The notes beneath the pieces were generated by a model. The model had not been told where the DNA came from. It worked only from the letters and a program-made list of their open reading frames with translations, and ran no database searches. The translations under genes and the position numbers were made by a program. A stretch of DNA of 64,000 nt from an uncultured Anaeromusa sp. (GTDB lineage: Bacteria; Bacillota; Negativicutes; Anaeromusales; Anaeromusaceae), in NCBI RefSeq assembly GCF_963668665.1, contig NZ_OY764901.1, positions 486,501-550,500 on the forward strand, read 5' to 3'. This document shows positions 1 to 8,171 of the stretch, piece by piece (the first letter of the stretch is position 1; each line of letters starts with the position of its first letter).

Positions 1-359
1 AATAGACGTTCTGGGGTAAGCGGCGTCTTGTAGTTCTGCGTTGCATCCAACATCATTTCTACCACGCCATCAACATCTCTATCGCTAGGCACAAGACCCA
101 GCCGGTCCATTCCCAGCTTCCTGGCTAACGATGAACGCACCTGCTCTTTATCCAGCTTTTCACCTTCAATTTCACTGGATTTAATTACATCCTGCGTCAG
201 CGTGAGTAAAACGGCATCTTCGCACTGGGACAGGCCAATGACTTGCATGGTCCCTTTAAGCTGCCCTTGAAGAAAGCGAAATTCGGACAAATACGGCAGC
301 AGTTCCGCAGCATCCCAATGAAAATTAGGCCAACTTTCTAATTGATGGATGTAGCGCAT
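1..359 (-). CDS. Fic family protein, N-terminal part (runs off window)
   Basis: Reverse-strand reading gives about 119 residues beginning MRYIQLESWPNFHWD, open to the window edge. The start at 359 has GAGGTGG a few bases upstream; a more upstream in-frame ATG at 383 lacks a ribosome site. The N-terminal helical region resembles the DUF4172-type domain that precedes Fic domains. Residues 60-65 (SSEIEG) fit the (S/T)xxxE(G/N) inhibitory motif by which class II Fic AMP-transferases block their own ATP site. The catalytic HPFxxGNG motif would lie beyond the edge. The likely role is AMPylation of an unknown target, but catalysis cannot be judged from this fragment. Confidence 0.75.
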   Translation of the reverse strand, partial: MRYIHQLESWPNFHWDAAELLPYLSEFRFLQGQLKGTMQVIGLSQCEDAVLLTLTQDVIKSSEIEGEKLDKEQVRSSLARKLGMDRLGLVPSDRDVDGVVEMMLDATQNYKTPLTPERL

Positions 360-384
360 AAGGTCCACCTCAACTTTTACCATT

Positions 385-446
385 TGCGGAGATTATCGTT
401 ATTATTCTCCGCATTATTGCGGATATTATACAACATAAAATCCGCA
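385..446. promoter_or_regulatory. two phased 29-bp palindromes upstream of fic
   Basis: TGCGGA and TCCGCA, 17 bases apart, occur at 385-390/408-413 and again at 418-423/441-446. The second copy is displaced by exactly 33 bp, about three helical turns. They sit just upstream of the fic start. This looks like a pair of operators, plausibly for autoregulation or a neighbouring regulator; the binder is unknown. Confidence 0.6.
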
Positions 447-475
447 TGAGCAAGCTCCCGCATCACAAAAACCAC

Positions 476-522
476 GGTTCTAACCATTCTTGTCAATCGC
501 ATTAGTTAGAATGGTTAGAACC
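476..522. promoter_or_regulatory. large inverted repeat containing two GGTT-NN-AACC sites
   Basis: A perfect 15-bp inverted repeat (476-490 with 508-522, arm GGTTCTAACCATTCT) encloses 17 bases. Each arm contains a shorter palindrome, GGTTCTAACC and GGTTAGAACC, with centres 37 bp apart. It could be a dimeric-repressor operator pair or a cruciform. Confidence 0.5.
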
Positions 523-567
523 ATTAACAATAGCTTAGGAGCTGATGCCTGCGTGCTATAAGGACAA

Positions 568-600
568 AGGAGCCCACGGCAGGATGTACCGAAGGCTCCT
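568..600 (-). terminator. possible terminator of the helicase operon
   Basis: AGGAGCC and GGCTCCT form a 7-bp stem downstream of the helicase gene. On the minus strand only TTTGTCC follows, so termination may be weak. Confidence 0.3.
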
Positions 601-647
601 AAAAACAGCTTGTTTATGATGTTCCCGTCTTGCCAAAGTCACTAAAA

Positions 648-675
648 TGGTTCAGGAGAACCGTCCCCGTGAGTC
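648..675. repeat. REP-like fragment with GGTTC-AGGA-GAACC hairpin
   Basis: The hairpin is followed by CGTCCCCGTGAGTC. On the other strand this resembles the GGGGACGGTTCTCCTG type of sequence often found beside REP-associated (RAYT/Y1) transposases. No transposase is nearby, so it would be an orphan copy. Recognition is from memory. Confidence 0.35.
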
Positions 676-737
676 TGGAATTTTCTACCTGCTTTTACTA
701 TTTACTTTTGCAAAAATAATTGTACGTTATTGAGTTC

Positions 738-3071
738 TCAAAAATACCTTTCTACTATAGCAAGTTTTTCTTGTGATAATCCCTTTATTGAAGGATCAAA
801 TACGATTTCCTCCAAACTAATATCAAGAATGAATGGTCTAATCCATTCTATTTCTTCAAAAGAAAAACCATAGCGCAACATTAAAATTTCCTCATTATCA
901 TCAGTACCATATTTGAAGAAGTTAGATAATCTTAACGCCTTCTCGTCGGCGGTTTTTTCATAATACTGATAAAAAATTGCATAAAAAATATCGCTGAGTT
1001 TGAAACCAATCAACTTATCAAGATAGTCATATGTATCAAAGACAATTCTATCATAATCGACCACTGTTGCCTTCGTTCCCTTTTCATAAAGGCTATAATT
1101 ATGCAAATTGCTATTAGGCAAATCATCATATCCCCTAATAAATTGTGCGCTTAACTTTTCAGCCTCGTCAATGAAAAGCTTTCTTCTAGCTATTGATGTC
1201 TCCTGCTTTAACTGTTTTGCTAATTTTCTCCTTTCTGGAACGCATGCAGCATATGCATACCGATGCCAACAAATTTCTTTGAAGGATTTGGAATGCACTT
1301 TCCAAATCAGAATTTTAATTGCGGTTTTCAAAACGCTTTCTTCGCCATCAGATAGCTCTCTTCCATTCAAATAATGTTTATATAACTGTATAAACTGTTT
1401 ATATAAATCAAGTTTACAATATTTATCACAATTTATTAACTCTAATGAAATAAATTTCTCTTTTTCGAACATTACCCTTAAGATATTTGCAACTATATCA
1501 CCTATATTTCCATCTTTAAGTCTATTAACTTCGGCGTTAGTAAGATTAAATTCATCGGAAAACTCCCCGTTATTTATTGCTTCTTTAAATTCTTTATAAT
1601 CTACGTCTATTTCGTCTCCATCTGTATCGAGCAACGATACTGTACTCAAAAATTCTTTTTTTAACATAATTGTTCGAAAAGCACTCATATTATCAGTTTT
1701 AACCACAACGCTGCCATAGTCGAATTTCAATGTATCGGTAGAGCGCCCAGCTCTGCCAATAAGATTTTTCATAGACAAAGTACGACTTGCTTCAAATGTA
1801 TTAAGATACACCACATCAAACGGCATATTAATACCTTGTTCAAGTGTTGATGTAGCAAAACAAATTCTACAAAAACCTTGTTGAGTGAAACACTCTAAAA
1901 TAAGTCGTGCTTGCAACGGTAATGACCCATGATGAGTAACAATACCATGCTTAATCATTTCTATCATATTGGAATGATAATAGGAATCAGTAGCGCCGAT
2001 GTAATCAATCAATTGCTCTATGAGATTCAATGCCTTTTTATCTGTTATCAAAGTGCAAGATTTAAGGTATTTAGCAAATTTATCAAAAACGGATTTATCG
2101 TAAATGCTAGCCTTGGTTGTATATATTAAAATACTTCTGCCATTATTAATAGCTTCCATCATCGGATCAAACTTACTCTTAATTTTTTGCTTTCCCATGA
2201 CCTCTTTATCTATTCCAAAATGGTAATATTCATTTCCATCATGTGAAAAAAAAATTTGTCCCACATTTTTTTGCTGATATTGTAGTGATTTAGAAACAAC
2301 TAAATCAAACTTATTCTTGTATAACTGAGCATCTGGATTAGAGATAAACGGATGCGCAAAAATGTATTTTGCAGTTGGAAATGCCTTTTGAGTTCGACGC
2401 ACAATGCTATCAAAATAAAGACCTCTTACTGATTCTTCATCACTTAACTGTGCTTCATCAAACAAAAACATTTCAACATTTAATCTATCTTTGAATTTGA
2501 AAAGTTCTTTTGCTCTCTCAGGCGTTAAAATAAAGATACTTCGTTTAGCATGTTTCGTATTAATCAAATCAACAAATGTAAGAATATTAACAGACTTATC
2601 TGTTATCAATTTGCAAATCCGAGCATAATACTCATTAATAAGAGCCCTAGATGGTACAATAATGACAACATCTTTTTCTGATTCTTCAATAATCTTTCTA
2701 AAAACATAAGATTTTCCGGTACTTGTCGGCGCGGAAAAACTAAAATTTTTGTATTCCTTGATTTTCCGAACAATATTTGCTTGCATAGGAGTATAGCTAA
2801 TTTGATATTTTTCTTTAATATATTCCCCATAGATTTTAAATAAAGCACTCTGCAAAGTGGTTGCTTGTGGATTTTTGTAAAAAACACCCATAATCTCTAA
2901 AATTTCATCTTTAACTTCCTCAAAATATTCAGGTGCAAAAATATTCAAATAGGATAAAAGCTCCAAAACCATCGTAGAGGTTGGGCCTTCCATAAACAAC
3001 TTTCTTTTTATAAAGTCATATATCTCATCTAGATGTTTTCTCTCAATAATTTTTTTTATAAGCTCTTTCAT
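738..3071 (-). CDS. SF2 DEAD/DEAH-type helicase, Hachiman HamB-like
   Basis: 777 residues. Superfamily 2 motifs are in order: Q-like YTPMQ (93-97), Walker A APTSTGKS (114-121), LTPER (182-186), Walker B DEAQ (205-208), HHGSLP (380-385), ATSTLEQGINMP (406-417) and NLIGRAGR (436-443). The long C-terminal region is not recognised. Its start overlaps the stop of the upstream nuclease-like gene by 4 bp, so the two are translationally coupled. A small nuclease followed by an SF2 helicase is the architecture of Hachiman and the related AbpAB defence systems. The gene is far more AT-rich than those after position 6,000, consistent with transfer. Helicase assignment is firm; the defence role is inferred. 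Confidence 0.85.
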   Translation of the reverse strand: MKELIKKIIERKHLDEIYDFIKRKLFMEGPTSTMVLELLSYLNIFAPEYFEEVKDEILEIMGVFYKNPQATTLQSALFKIYGEYIKEKYQISYTPMQANIVRKIKEYKNFSFSAPTSTGKSYVFRKIIEESEKDVVIIVPSRALINEYYARICKLITDKSVNILTFVDLINTKHAKRSIFILTPERAKELFKFKDRLNVEMFLFDEAQLSDEESVRGLYFDSIVRRTQKAFPTAKYIFAHPFISNPDAQLYKNKFDLVVSKSLQYQQKNVGQIFFSHDGNEYYHFGIDKEVMGKQKIKSKFDPMMEAINNGRSILIYTTKASIYDKSVFDKFAKYLKSCTLITDKKALNLIEQLIDYIGATDSYYHSNMIEMIKHGIVTHHGSLPLQARLILECFTQQGFCRICFATSTLEQGINMPFDVVYLNTFEASRTLSMKNLIGRAGRSTDTLKFDYGSVVVKTDNMSAFRTIMLKKEFLSTVSLLDTDGDEIDVDYKEFKEAINNGEFSDEFNLTNAEVNRLKDGNIGDIVANILRVMFEKEKFISLELINCDKYCKLDLYKQFIQLYKHYLNGRELSDGEESVLKTAIKILIWKVHSKSFKEICWHRYAYAACVPERRKLAKQLKQETSIARRKLFIDEAEKLSAQFIRGYDDLPNSNLHNYSLYEKGTKATVVDYDRIVFDTYDYLDKLIGFKLSDIFYAIFYQYYEKTADEKALRLSNFFKYGTDDNEEILMLRYGFSFEEIEWIRPFILDISLEEIVFDPSIKGLSQEKLAIVERYF

Positions 3072-3754
3072 ATGTTCACCGCCACCAAAACAATTTCTTC
3101 ATAGGCCAATAATTCCTTATATTCTTGATTTCTTTTTATATTTTCTATTAGCTGATCTGAAGATATTTCTTTAGCGGAAAATCCTACCGCAAAACCTTTG
3201 ATTCCTTGCGTAGCTTTTACTAATACTGCAGGCTTAATAAAATCTCTTAAGTCCGAAATATCCTTAATATCTTTTTTATCTTTTATAAAGTTGACTACCT
3301 GTTTAAGTCCCGTACCATAAGCATTTCTATCACATAAATATTTTGCTTCTCCAAAAATTAATATTTCACAGTCATTTTGTGTGTGAAAATCAAAACCTGG
3401 ATTACCCGACACCTGCTTACTATACAACTCAGAGAGAGGAATGCTAAGATATTTCAATTGATTGACAATAGCATTTCTCGATACTTCAGACACGACATAC
3501 TCTCCAGCATCGCTTGATATTTTTTCAGTTGAAGCCGCTTTCAGCTTTTGAGTAATATCCATTATGGTTGGCACGGCCCTCTCTTTAAAACTATCTCGAA
3601 CATATTCTTCATCAAACTGATTTATCCAAGAGAGATTGAATAGCATGTCAATAATGTTTTTTAACGTTGATTGCAAATCGATTGGCTCAACCCGAATAAA
3701 AACAACTCTGCTATGATTTTCCGTGTCGATGTTTTTCATATCAATTAGTCTCAC
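3068..3754 (-). CDS. PD-(D/E)XK nuclease-like protein, HamA/DUF1837-like
   Basis: 228 residues from a GTG start with AGGGTG upstream; a later in-frame ATG at 3739 lacks a good site. A restriction-nuclease-type core is visible: conserved-looking Glu in DAGEYVVSE (82-90), then GNPGFDF (Asp122) and a strand ending GEAKY (Glu136, Lys138), the D...ExK signature. The spacing and the GFDxH/GEAK wording resemble DUF1837 of HamA, the nuclease of Hachiman defence. It overlaps the helicase gene by 4 bp. A promoter and structured leader of about 255 bases lie upstream. Nuclease fold is likely; naming it HamA is an inference, and AbpA or another DUF1837 relative is possible. Confidence 0.6.
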   Translation of the reverse strand: MRLIDMKNIDTENHSRVVFIRVEPIDLQSTLKNIIDMLFNLSWINQFDEEYVRDSFKERAVPTIMDITQKLKAASTEKISSDAGEYVVSEVSRNAIVNQLKYLSIPLSELYSKQVSGNPGFDFHTQNDCEILIFGEAKYLCDRNAYGTGLKQVVNFIKDKKDIKDISDLRDFIKPAVLVKATQGIKGFAVGFSAKEISSDQLIENIKRNQEYKELLAYEEIVLVAVNI

Positions 3755-3783
3755 TTCTTATCACCCTCTCATCAATAAATTCG

Positions 3784-3985
3784 TGGAGCAAAAGGACGCT
3801 CCCTTTTGTCAGCTTTTTGCTATGCTCCTACGCGATAAGCATTAGCCTCTAAGCAAGCTCCACTTGCAACTTGCTTAGAACTGAATCTTCAGGGAAAGTA
3901 TAGTCACTCTCATCTTCAAAAAGATGCTAATGTTTGCTTCCGCAAACTACGATATGATAAAAACCACTACCGCTTAACGGTCACG
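3784..3985 (-). ncRNA. structured leader or small RNA before the HamA-like gene
   Basis: The gap between the defence genes is rich in stem-loops: AAAAGG/CCTTTT near 3790-3807, CTAAGCAAG/CTTGCTTAG (3849-3857/3870-3878), CATCTT/AAGATG (3911-3926), GTTTGC/GCAAAC (3932-3947) and ACCG/CGGT (3969-3981). CATTAGC (3840-3846) can also pair with GCTAATG (3926-3932), closing a multibranch structure. It lies between a strong minus-strand promoter and the HamA-like start, so it is probably transcribed as a 5' leader or separate RNA. No known RNA family is recognised. Confidence 0.45.
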
Positions 3986-4018
3986 CTTGCCGCCCCATTT
4001 CGCATCACTTATAACCAA

Positions 4019-4047
4019 ATTATAACAATTCTTACAAAACGTAACAA
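4019..4047 (-). promoter_or_regulatory. sigma-70-type promoter for the helicase operon
   Basis: On the minus strand, TTGTTA (4042-4047) is followed after exactly 17 bases by a perfect TATAAT (4019-4024). Predicted start near 4012, giving a leader of about 255 bases before the GTG at 3754. Confidence 0.65.
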
Positions 4048-4088
4048 AAAAATTCTCCCCAATATCCACTCGATCTCTAAACTAATAG

Positions 4089-5465
4089 CTAATCTTTCTT
4101 TATAACTAAAATTGTTGTTGATGAATAAACATATAAGTCTGGTAGTCGGCTAACAATCATATCATCTTTTAAATTGTGTTGAGCTGCTGAGGGAAAAAAA
4201 TCTTGGGGGAGAGGGTGTTTTGCATTTGGATTGTGATAAATTGAAACACCTTCGCCCCAGGTTTCTTCAGCTTCTTCGTTTACAATATATCTTGCAACGT
4301 GTGGAATGGAGGCATCATCACTATGATTATGGTAAGTAACAAACCTTATCATAGTTGTATCGCCTTCATCGAATCCACATTGTTTGCCAATTCTATTAAA
4401 TTTAGAAATTGTACCTGATGTCGTATGGAGAATGGCACTTATATTTTCAGCACCAGGCTGGAAAAAGAAGCCCGATGGTATTTTCTTACCTGTATCTGGA
4501 TCTTCATGGAATTCAATTTTTTCAGAAGTAAGGATAAGATTTCCATTATCATCGTAGGATGAAGAATAACGAAATCCGTATAAATAAGTTGTTAAAGCTG
4601 TTGTGCTCCATGTCATAGATAAATCGTCATGAAAATCAGCTATGGCTATTACAAATGGTCTTCCATACGTATGTGAATACTCCCAATAATGCAGACCTGA
4701 GCCTTTGGGTTTATGATTAAGTTTTGAATAGAGCGGACTTCCAAACATAATAGGCATACGATTTTTTGTTTCTTCTTCAATATCTTCTTTAGATTTTGGA
4801 ACTTTGCTTTCTTCAAGGGGAATTAAAGGGGTTTTTCGTCCAACAATAACAGCTTCTAAGCTAATTTCAACATCTTTATTTGATAACATAAAATCTGGAG
4901 CCGAATGTGTTCTATTAATTTGTAGCCATTCTTCATTGAAGTAGCAAAAAAGAAACAATTCCCATAAACGCGAATCAAAGCCTTGTGTTTGAAATTGTTC
5001 GACAAAGTTGCCATCTATGTCGTAAAAATGAGGAGCAATTTCAGATATCAACGCTTTTGCAGCTGAATGACTGGGTTTTGTATTTACAATGTCGAAGTAA
5101 GGATGAAACCGAGATTCATCCACTACTGGTGAAAATAAATCAATGCCTTCTTTGCCATCAGCACCATTAGCAAAAAATGTTTGACCGGTTTCTTCAAGGT
5201 CTTTAGCGTTGCTATGAATCCATTCTTCGGCTGATACAATATCTGCAAATGAACATTTTACCTCGATGGCGCGGATTTGTTGATTTTCATCGCGGCCTAA
5301 AAGTACAGCAGCATAATCTTTATCCGTGTAGTCCCATAGGATAACTCCAAAGAGAGTGCGAGACTTATTCTCATACCATCCTTTTTCTTCTCCAACCTGG
5401 AAGATAAACGGATTCCGAGTAAAATCTACATAAACATCGAATCGTTTACGACTTATCCGCTTCAT
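4089..5465 (-). CDS. unrecognised protein with a possible degenerate PD-(D/E)XK core
   Basis: 458 residues; start supported by AGAGAGG upstream. I do not recognise the family with certainty. No signal peptide or membrane segment is visible. Around residues 163-206 the pattern FDSRLWELFLFCYFNEE (Glu169), APDF (Asp191) and VEISLEAV (Glu200/Glu204) follows the helix-Glu, Asp, E-x-(K/E) order of PD-(D/E)XK nucleases, but the usual lysine is missing (Glu-Ala). It could be a variant or inactive nuclease fold. It shares strand and AT-rich composition with the nuclease-helicase pair but is separated by that pair's promoter, so it is not in the same transcript start. A defence accessory role is a guess by location. 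Confidence 0.6.
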   Translation of the reverse strand: MKRISRKRFDVYVDFTRNPFIFQVGEEKGWYENKSRTLFGVILWDYTDKDYAAVLLGRDENQQIRAIEVKCSFADIVSAEEWIHSNAKDLEETGQTFFANGADGKEGIDLFSPVVDESRFHPYFDIVNTKPSHSAAKALISEIAPHFYDIDGNFVEQFQTQGFDSRLWELFLFCYFNEEWLQINRTHSAPDFMLSNKDVEISLEAVIVGRKTPLIPLEESKVPKSKEDIEEETKNRMPIMFGSPLYSKLNHKPKGSGLHYWEYSHTYGRPFVIAIADFHDDLSMTWSTTALTTYLYGFRYSSSYDDNGNLILTSEKIEFHEDPDTGKKIPSGFFFQPGAENISAILHTTSGTISKFNRIGKQCGFDEGDTTMIRFVTYHNHSDDASIPHVARYIVNEEAEETWGEGVSIYHNPNAKHPLPQDFFPSAAQHNLKDDMIVSRLPDLYVYSSTTILVIKKD

Positions 5466-5612
5466 TAAAATACCTCTCTTTTAAAATTTTGTTAAACCTA
5501 TAAGACATACGGGGCATTCCTTTTCGGGTCATTTTTTTTGAAAATCCTCGCCAACTCCATCTTTCTCGCTTTTTCAACGTTTTACTCAAACTATAAATAT
5601 TTTATTTCACAT

Positions 5613-5666
5613 AAAAAAGGAAGTTCCTGCAACCATTCAAACTATTTTGCAGAAACTTCCTTTTTT
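5613..5666. terminator. bidirectional intrinsic terminator
   Basis: Arms 5619-5632 and 5647-5660 pair with one mismatch, flanked by six A on the left and six T on the right, so it can stop transcription from both sides. It marks the boundary of the AT-rich island. Confidence 0.75.
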
Positions 5667-5698
5667 ATATTCATTTTTACACTTGGTCGAACGCGCCC

Positions 5699-5941
5699 TT
5701 ACTCACCCGCCCCGTTCCGTTCCTGTTCCATAATGGGCTGGTAGATGTCCAGCTCGCAGTAGTTATATTTTGACAGGAATGTATCGATGTACTCAAAGCG
5801 AAAAGTGTCGGCAAACTGGAAGCCGGACTGGAAGATCCATTTGGAGTACATATGGACGAGCAAGCGGCCCACCTGGCGACCATTGATGTCGTTGGGGTGA
5901 AAGAAGCCGACAAAGCGGAACGCTATGTATAACCGCCGCAT
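5699..5941 (-). pseudogene. remnant resembling the C-terminus of a GyrI/AraC-type effector-binding domain
   Basis: An 80-codon stretch ending ...FADTFRFEYIDTFLSKYNYCELDIYQPIMEQE. The pattern RFEYxD...ELDIYxPI resembles the last strand pair of BmrR/GyrI-like small-molecule binding domains. In the same frame a stop directly precedes its ATG, no ribosome site is visible, and there is no room for the rest of the domain, so it is probably a decayed 3' end. Another open stretch on the opposite strand also looks coding-like, so the strand is not certain. Confidence 0.3.
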
Positions 5942-6093
5942 CTACCAGTACTGGTTCGGGTCGCATTGAACTTTGTTTTGGAGTACAAAGTTGTCCATCT
6001 TCTATCGGCCTCAGCTAACACTTCCTGCTACCCAGCGAGCCGTAGGCTTGCATCACCTAGTTATCGCCCATGCCGGGCGCATACCGCCGCCAA

Positions 6094-6129
6094 AAGCCCC
6101 CGTCAGCGTTTATGCGCCGACAGGGGCTT
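6094..6129 (-). terminator. terminator after the AIM24-family gene
   Basis: A long GC-rich hairpin with AAGCCCC/GGGGCTT at its base sits just downstream of the stop codon. On the minus strand it is followed by TTGGC, so the U-tract is short. Confidence 0.5.
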
Positions 6130-6153
6130 CGTTCTTATGCAACTATTTCATTT

Positions 6154-7197
6154 TTAGTCGTCATCTCCGCCGAAGAGGCCGCCGAGACCGCCTAAGACGC
6201 CAGCACCGAGAACGGTCTTGCCAAGGACGCTGCCTTCTTCACGGCTGCCTCCTTGCGATGGCGCTGCGGCTAGCATGCGGCCCGCCAGACGGGAGAAGGG
6301 CAAGGACTGCAGCCAGATACGGCCCGGTCCCTGGAGAGTGGCGAAGAAAAGTCCTTCGCCGCCTAAAAGAGCGGTTTTAATGCCGCCAGCCTGTTGAATG
6401 TCAAAACTCACGCTGGGCTCAAAAGCCACGACGCAGCCTGTATCTACATGCAAAGTTTCTCCCGGAGCCAAGCGGCGTTCGACGATGGTGCCGCCAGCGT
6501 GAAGAAAGGCTAAGCCGTCGCCGTCAAGCTTCTGCATGACGAAGCCTTCACCGCCGAAGAGACCGGTCAAAATTTTCCGCTGAAAATAAATGCCGATAGC
6601 AACGCCTTTGGCGGCGCACAAGAAGCTGTCTTTTTGGCAAATGAGCGTGCCGCCCATATCAGCCAAGTTTACAGGAATAATATTGCCGGGATAGGGGGAT
6701 GCAAAGGCGGCTCGCGCCTTGCCGCTGCCTTGATGGGTAAAGACGGTCATGAACAGACTCTCGCCGGTCAAAACGCGCTTGCCTGCTCCAATCAGCTTGT
6801 CAAAGAAACCGCCACCGCCGGAAGACGAAGAACCATCGCCAAAGATGGTGTTCATTTCGATCGAAGAGTCTTTGTACATCATAGCGCCGGCTTCAGCAAT
6901 TACACTTTCCCCGGGATCCAGTTCCACTTCAACGAACTGCATTTCTGCGCCCATGATCTGGTAGTCAATTTCATCCGCCACTAACGCTCTTGACGGCGGC
7001 GGCGGCGGCGCTACTTGCCCCAAAGACGGAGGACCGCCTGCACCCTGGTTCAGTTCCGCCAAGCTGCCAATCGGCACCCAGCCTGTAAAGCCTTCCTTCC
7101 AGGCCATACCCTGCGGATATTTTCTTGCTTCCTGTTTGGCTTGCTCTTCATCGAAAGGACCAAACGTCTGACCTTCATGGCTTAAATACCAATTCAT
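6154..7197 (-). CDS. GYF_2 plus TIGR00266/AIM24 family protein
   Basis: 347 residues, start preceded by AAGGAGAG. Residues 1-50 ([15 protein letters not shown]...[17 protein letters not shown]) match the GYF_2 (DUF4339) domain, a small proline-rich peptide or protein-binding module. A proline run (about 63-69) links it to an AIM24/TIGR00266 beta-rich domain (about 75-310) with [25 protein letters not shown]. The C-terminus is glycine-rich and ends GLFGGDDD. The family resembles mitochondrial AIM24 and TerD-like trimeric beta folds; its biochemical role is not established. It stands alone between terminators. Confidence 0.85.
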   Translation of the reverse strand: MNWYLSHEGQTFGPFDEEQAKQEARKYPQGMAWKEGFTGWVPIGSLAELNQGAGGPPSLGQVAPPPPPSRALVADEIDYQIMGAEMQFVEVELDPGESVIAEAGAMMYKDSSIEMNTIFGDGSSSSGGGGFFDKLIGAGKRVLTGESLFMTVFTHQGSGKARAAFASPYPGNIIPVNLADMGGTLICQKDSFLCAAKGVAIGIYFQRKILTGLFGGEGFVMQKLDGDGLAFLHAGGTIVERRLAPGETLHVDTGCVVAFEPSVSFDIQQAGGIKTALLGGEGLFFATLQGPGRIWLQSLPFSRLAGRMLAAAPSQGGSREEGSVLGKTVLGAGVLGGLGGLFGGDDD

Positions 7198-7307
7198 CTG
7201 TCCACTCTCCTTAGCGTTGAATATAATCAGGCCCTAAATTAACAATAGTTATAAATTGGAAAACAAGAACTATTTCGCCTTGGAGCAGCATTTTTCCTGC
7301 TAACGCC

Positions 7308-7355
7308 AAAATGGCCCTTTCCCCGCCAGACGTTCCACGGGAAAAAGGCCATTTT
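7308..7355. terminator. bidirectional-looking terminator hairpin
   Basis: Arms 7308-7324 and 7339-7355 (AAAATGGCC.../...GGCCATTTT) lie between the nitroreductase and the AIM24 gene. It probably ends the nitroreductase transcript. Confidence 0.6.
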
Positions 7356-7390
7356 AGCATGAGATGTGAGTAAGAGCAGTTCTCTATACT

Positions 7391-7990
7391 CTAGTTGGAG
7401 AATCGCACCCGGCCGTCGAGAGACAGGAATTCTTTTTCTCCCGGTTTGGCCTCTGGCTTGCCAAAAGGCATTTGCGCAATAAGGCTCCAGCTTTCCGGCA
7501 GGCTCCAGCGCTGGCGTACTTCTTCTTCAATCAGCGCGCCGTAGTGCTGCAGCGATGCCCCAAAGCCAACTTCCTCAAGCGCCGTCCAGACGACAAATTG
7601 CAGCATGCCGGAAGCCTGCTGAGACCAGATGGGAAAGTTATCTTTATACAAAGGAAACTTTTCCTGCAAGCCTTTTACAACGTCTTGGTCTTCAAAGAAG
7701 AGAACGGAACCATAGGCTTTACGAAAAGCGGCAATTTTTTCTTCCGTAGGTCCGAATGCATCGGCCGGCACAATCTTGCGCAGCGCCGCTTCGACAATGT
7801 CCCACAGCGCATTCTGCTGCGCTCCGGTCACAACTAGCACGCGCCCGCTTTGGGAGTTAAAAGCCGTCGGCGTATGGAGCACAGCATTCTCGATAATACT
7901 ACGCAGCCGCTCCTCACCAATCTGGCTTTCTTTTGCCAGGCTATAATAGGTTCTTCTTCCTTTCACTGCTTGCCAAAAATCTCGAATCAT
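7391..7990 (-). CDS. nitroreductase family protein (Frm2/Hbn1-CinD-like)
   Basis: 199 residues, start preceded by AAGGAGGG. The N-terminus (residues 10-60: GRRTYYSLAKESQIGEERLRSIIENAVLHTPTAFNSQSGRVLVV) is the FMN-binding entry of the short nitroreductases. FFEDQDVVKGLQEKFPLYKDNFPIWSQQASGMLQFVVWTALEEVGFGASLQHY is typical of the Frm2/Hbn1/CinD branch. These flavin enzymes use NAD(P)H to reduce nitro compounds or quinones and are linked to oxidative or metal stress. Cytoplasmic, probably a homodimer. Monocistronic with its own terminator; substrate unknown. Confidence 0.85.
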   Translation of the reverse strand: MIRDFWQAVKGRRTYYSLAKESQIGEERLRSIIENAVLHTPTAFNSQSGRVLVVTGAQQNALWDIVEAALRKIVPADAFGPTEEKIAAFRKAYGSVLFFEDQDVVKGLQEKFPLYKDNFPIWSQQASGMLQFVVWTALEEVGFGASLQHYGALIEEEVRQRWSLPESWSLIAQMPFGKPEAKPGEKEFLSLDGRVRFSN

Positions 7991-8171
7991 ACTAAATCCC
8001 TCCTTAAACGATGTTTGTCTTTAACCATACTATAGCACTAGGGATTTCCTTAATCAATAATTATTTTCCATTGCTCATTTACGGGCAATTCGCCACGCTT
8101 TGCGGGCAGGAATCCGCTGCCGCATCGTGGAATACAGGGCATAGCGACTTTACATTGCCAGGAGGATGCGC

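Noticed and set aside
3784..3985. Retron or CRISPR-type RNA
   Set aside because: No reverse transcriptase, no direct repeats with spacers and no Cas genes; kept only as an unclassified structured leader.
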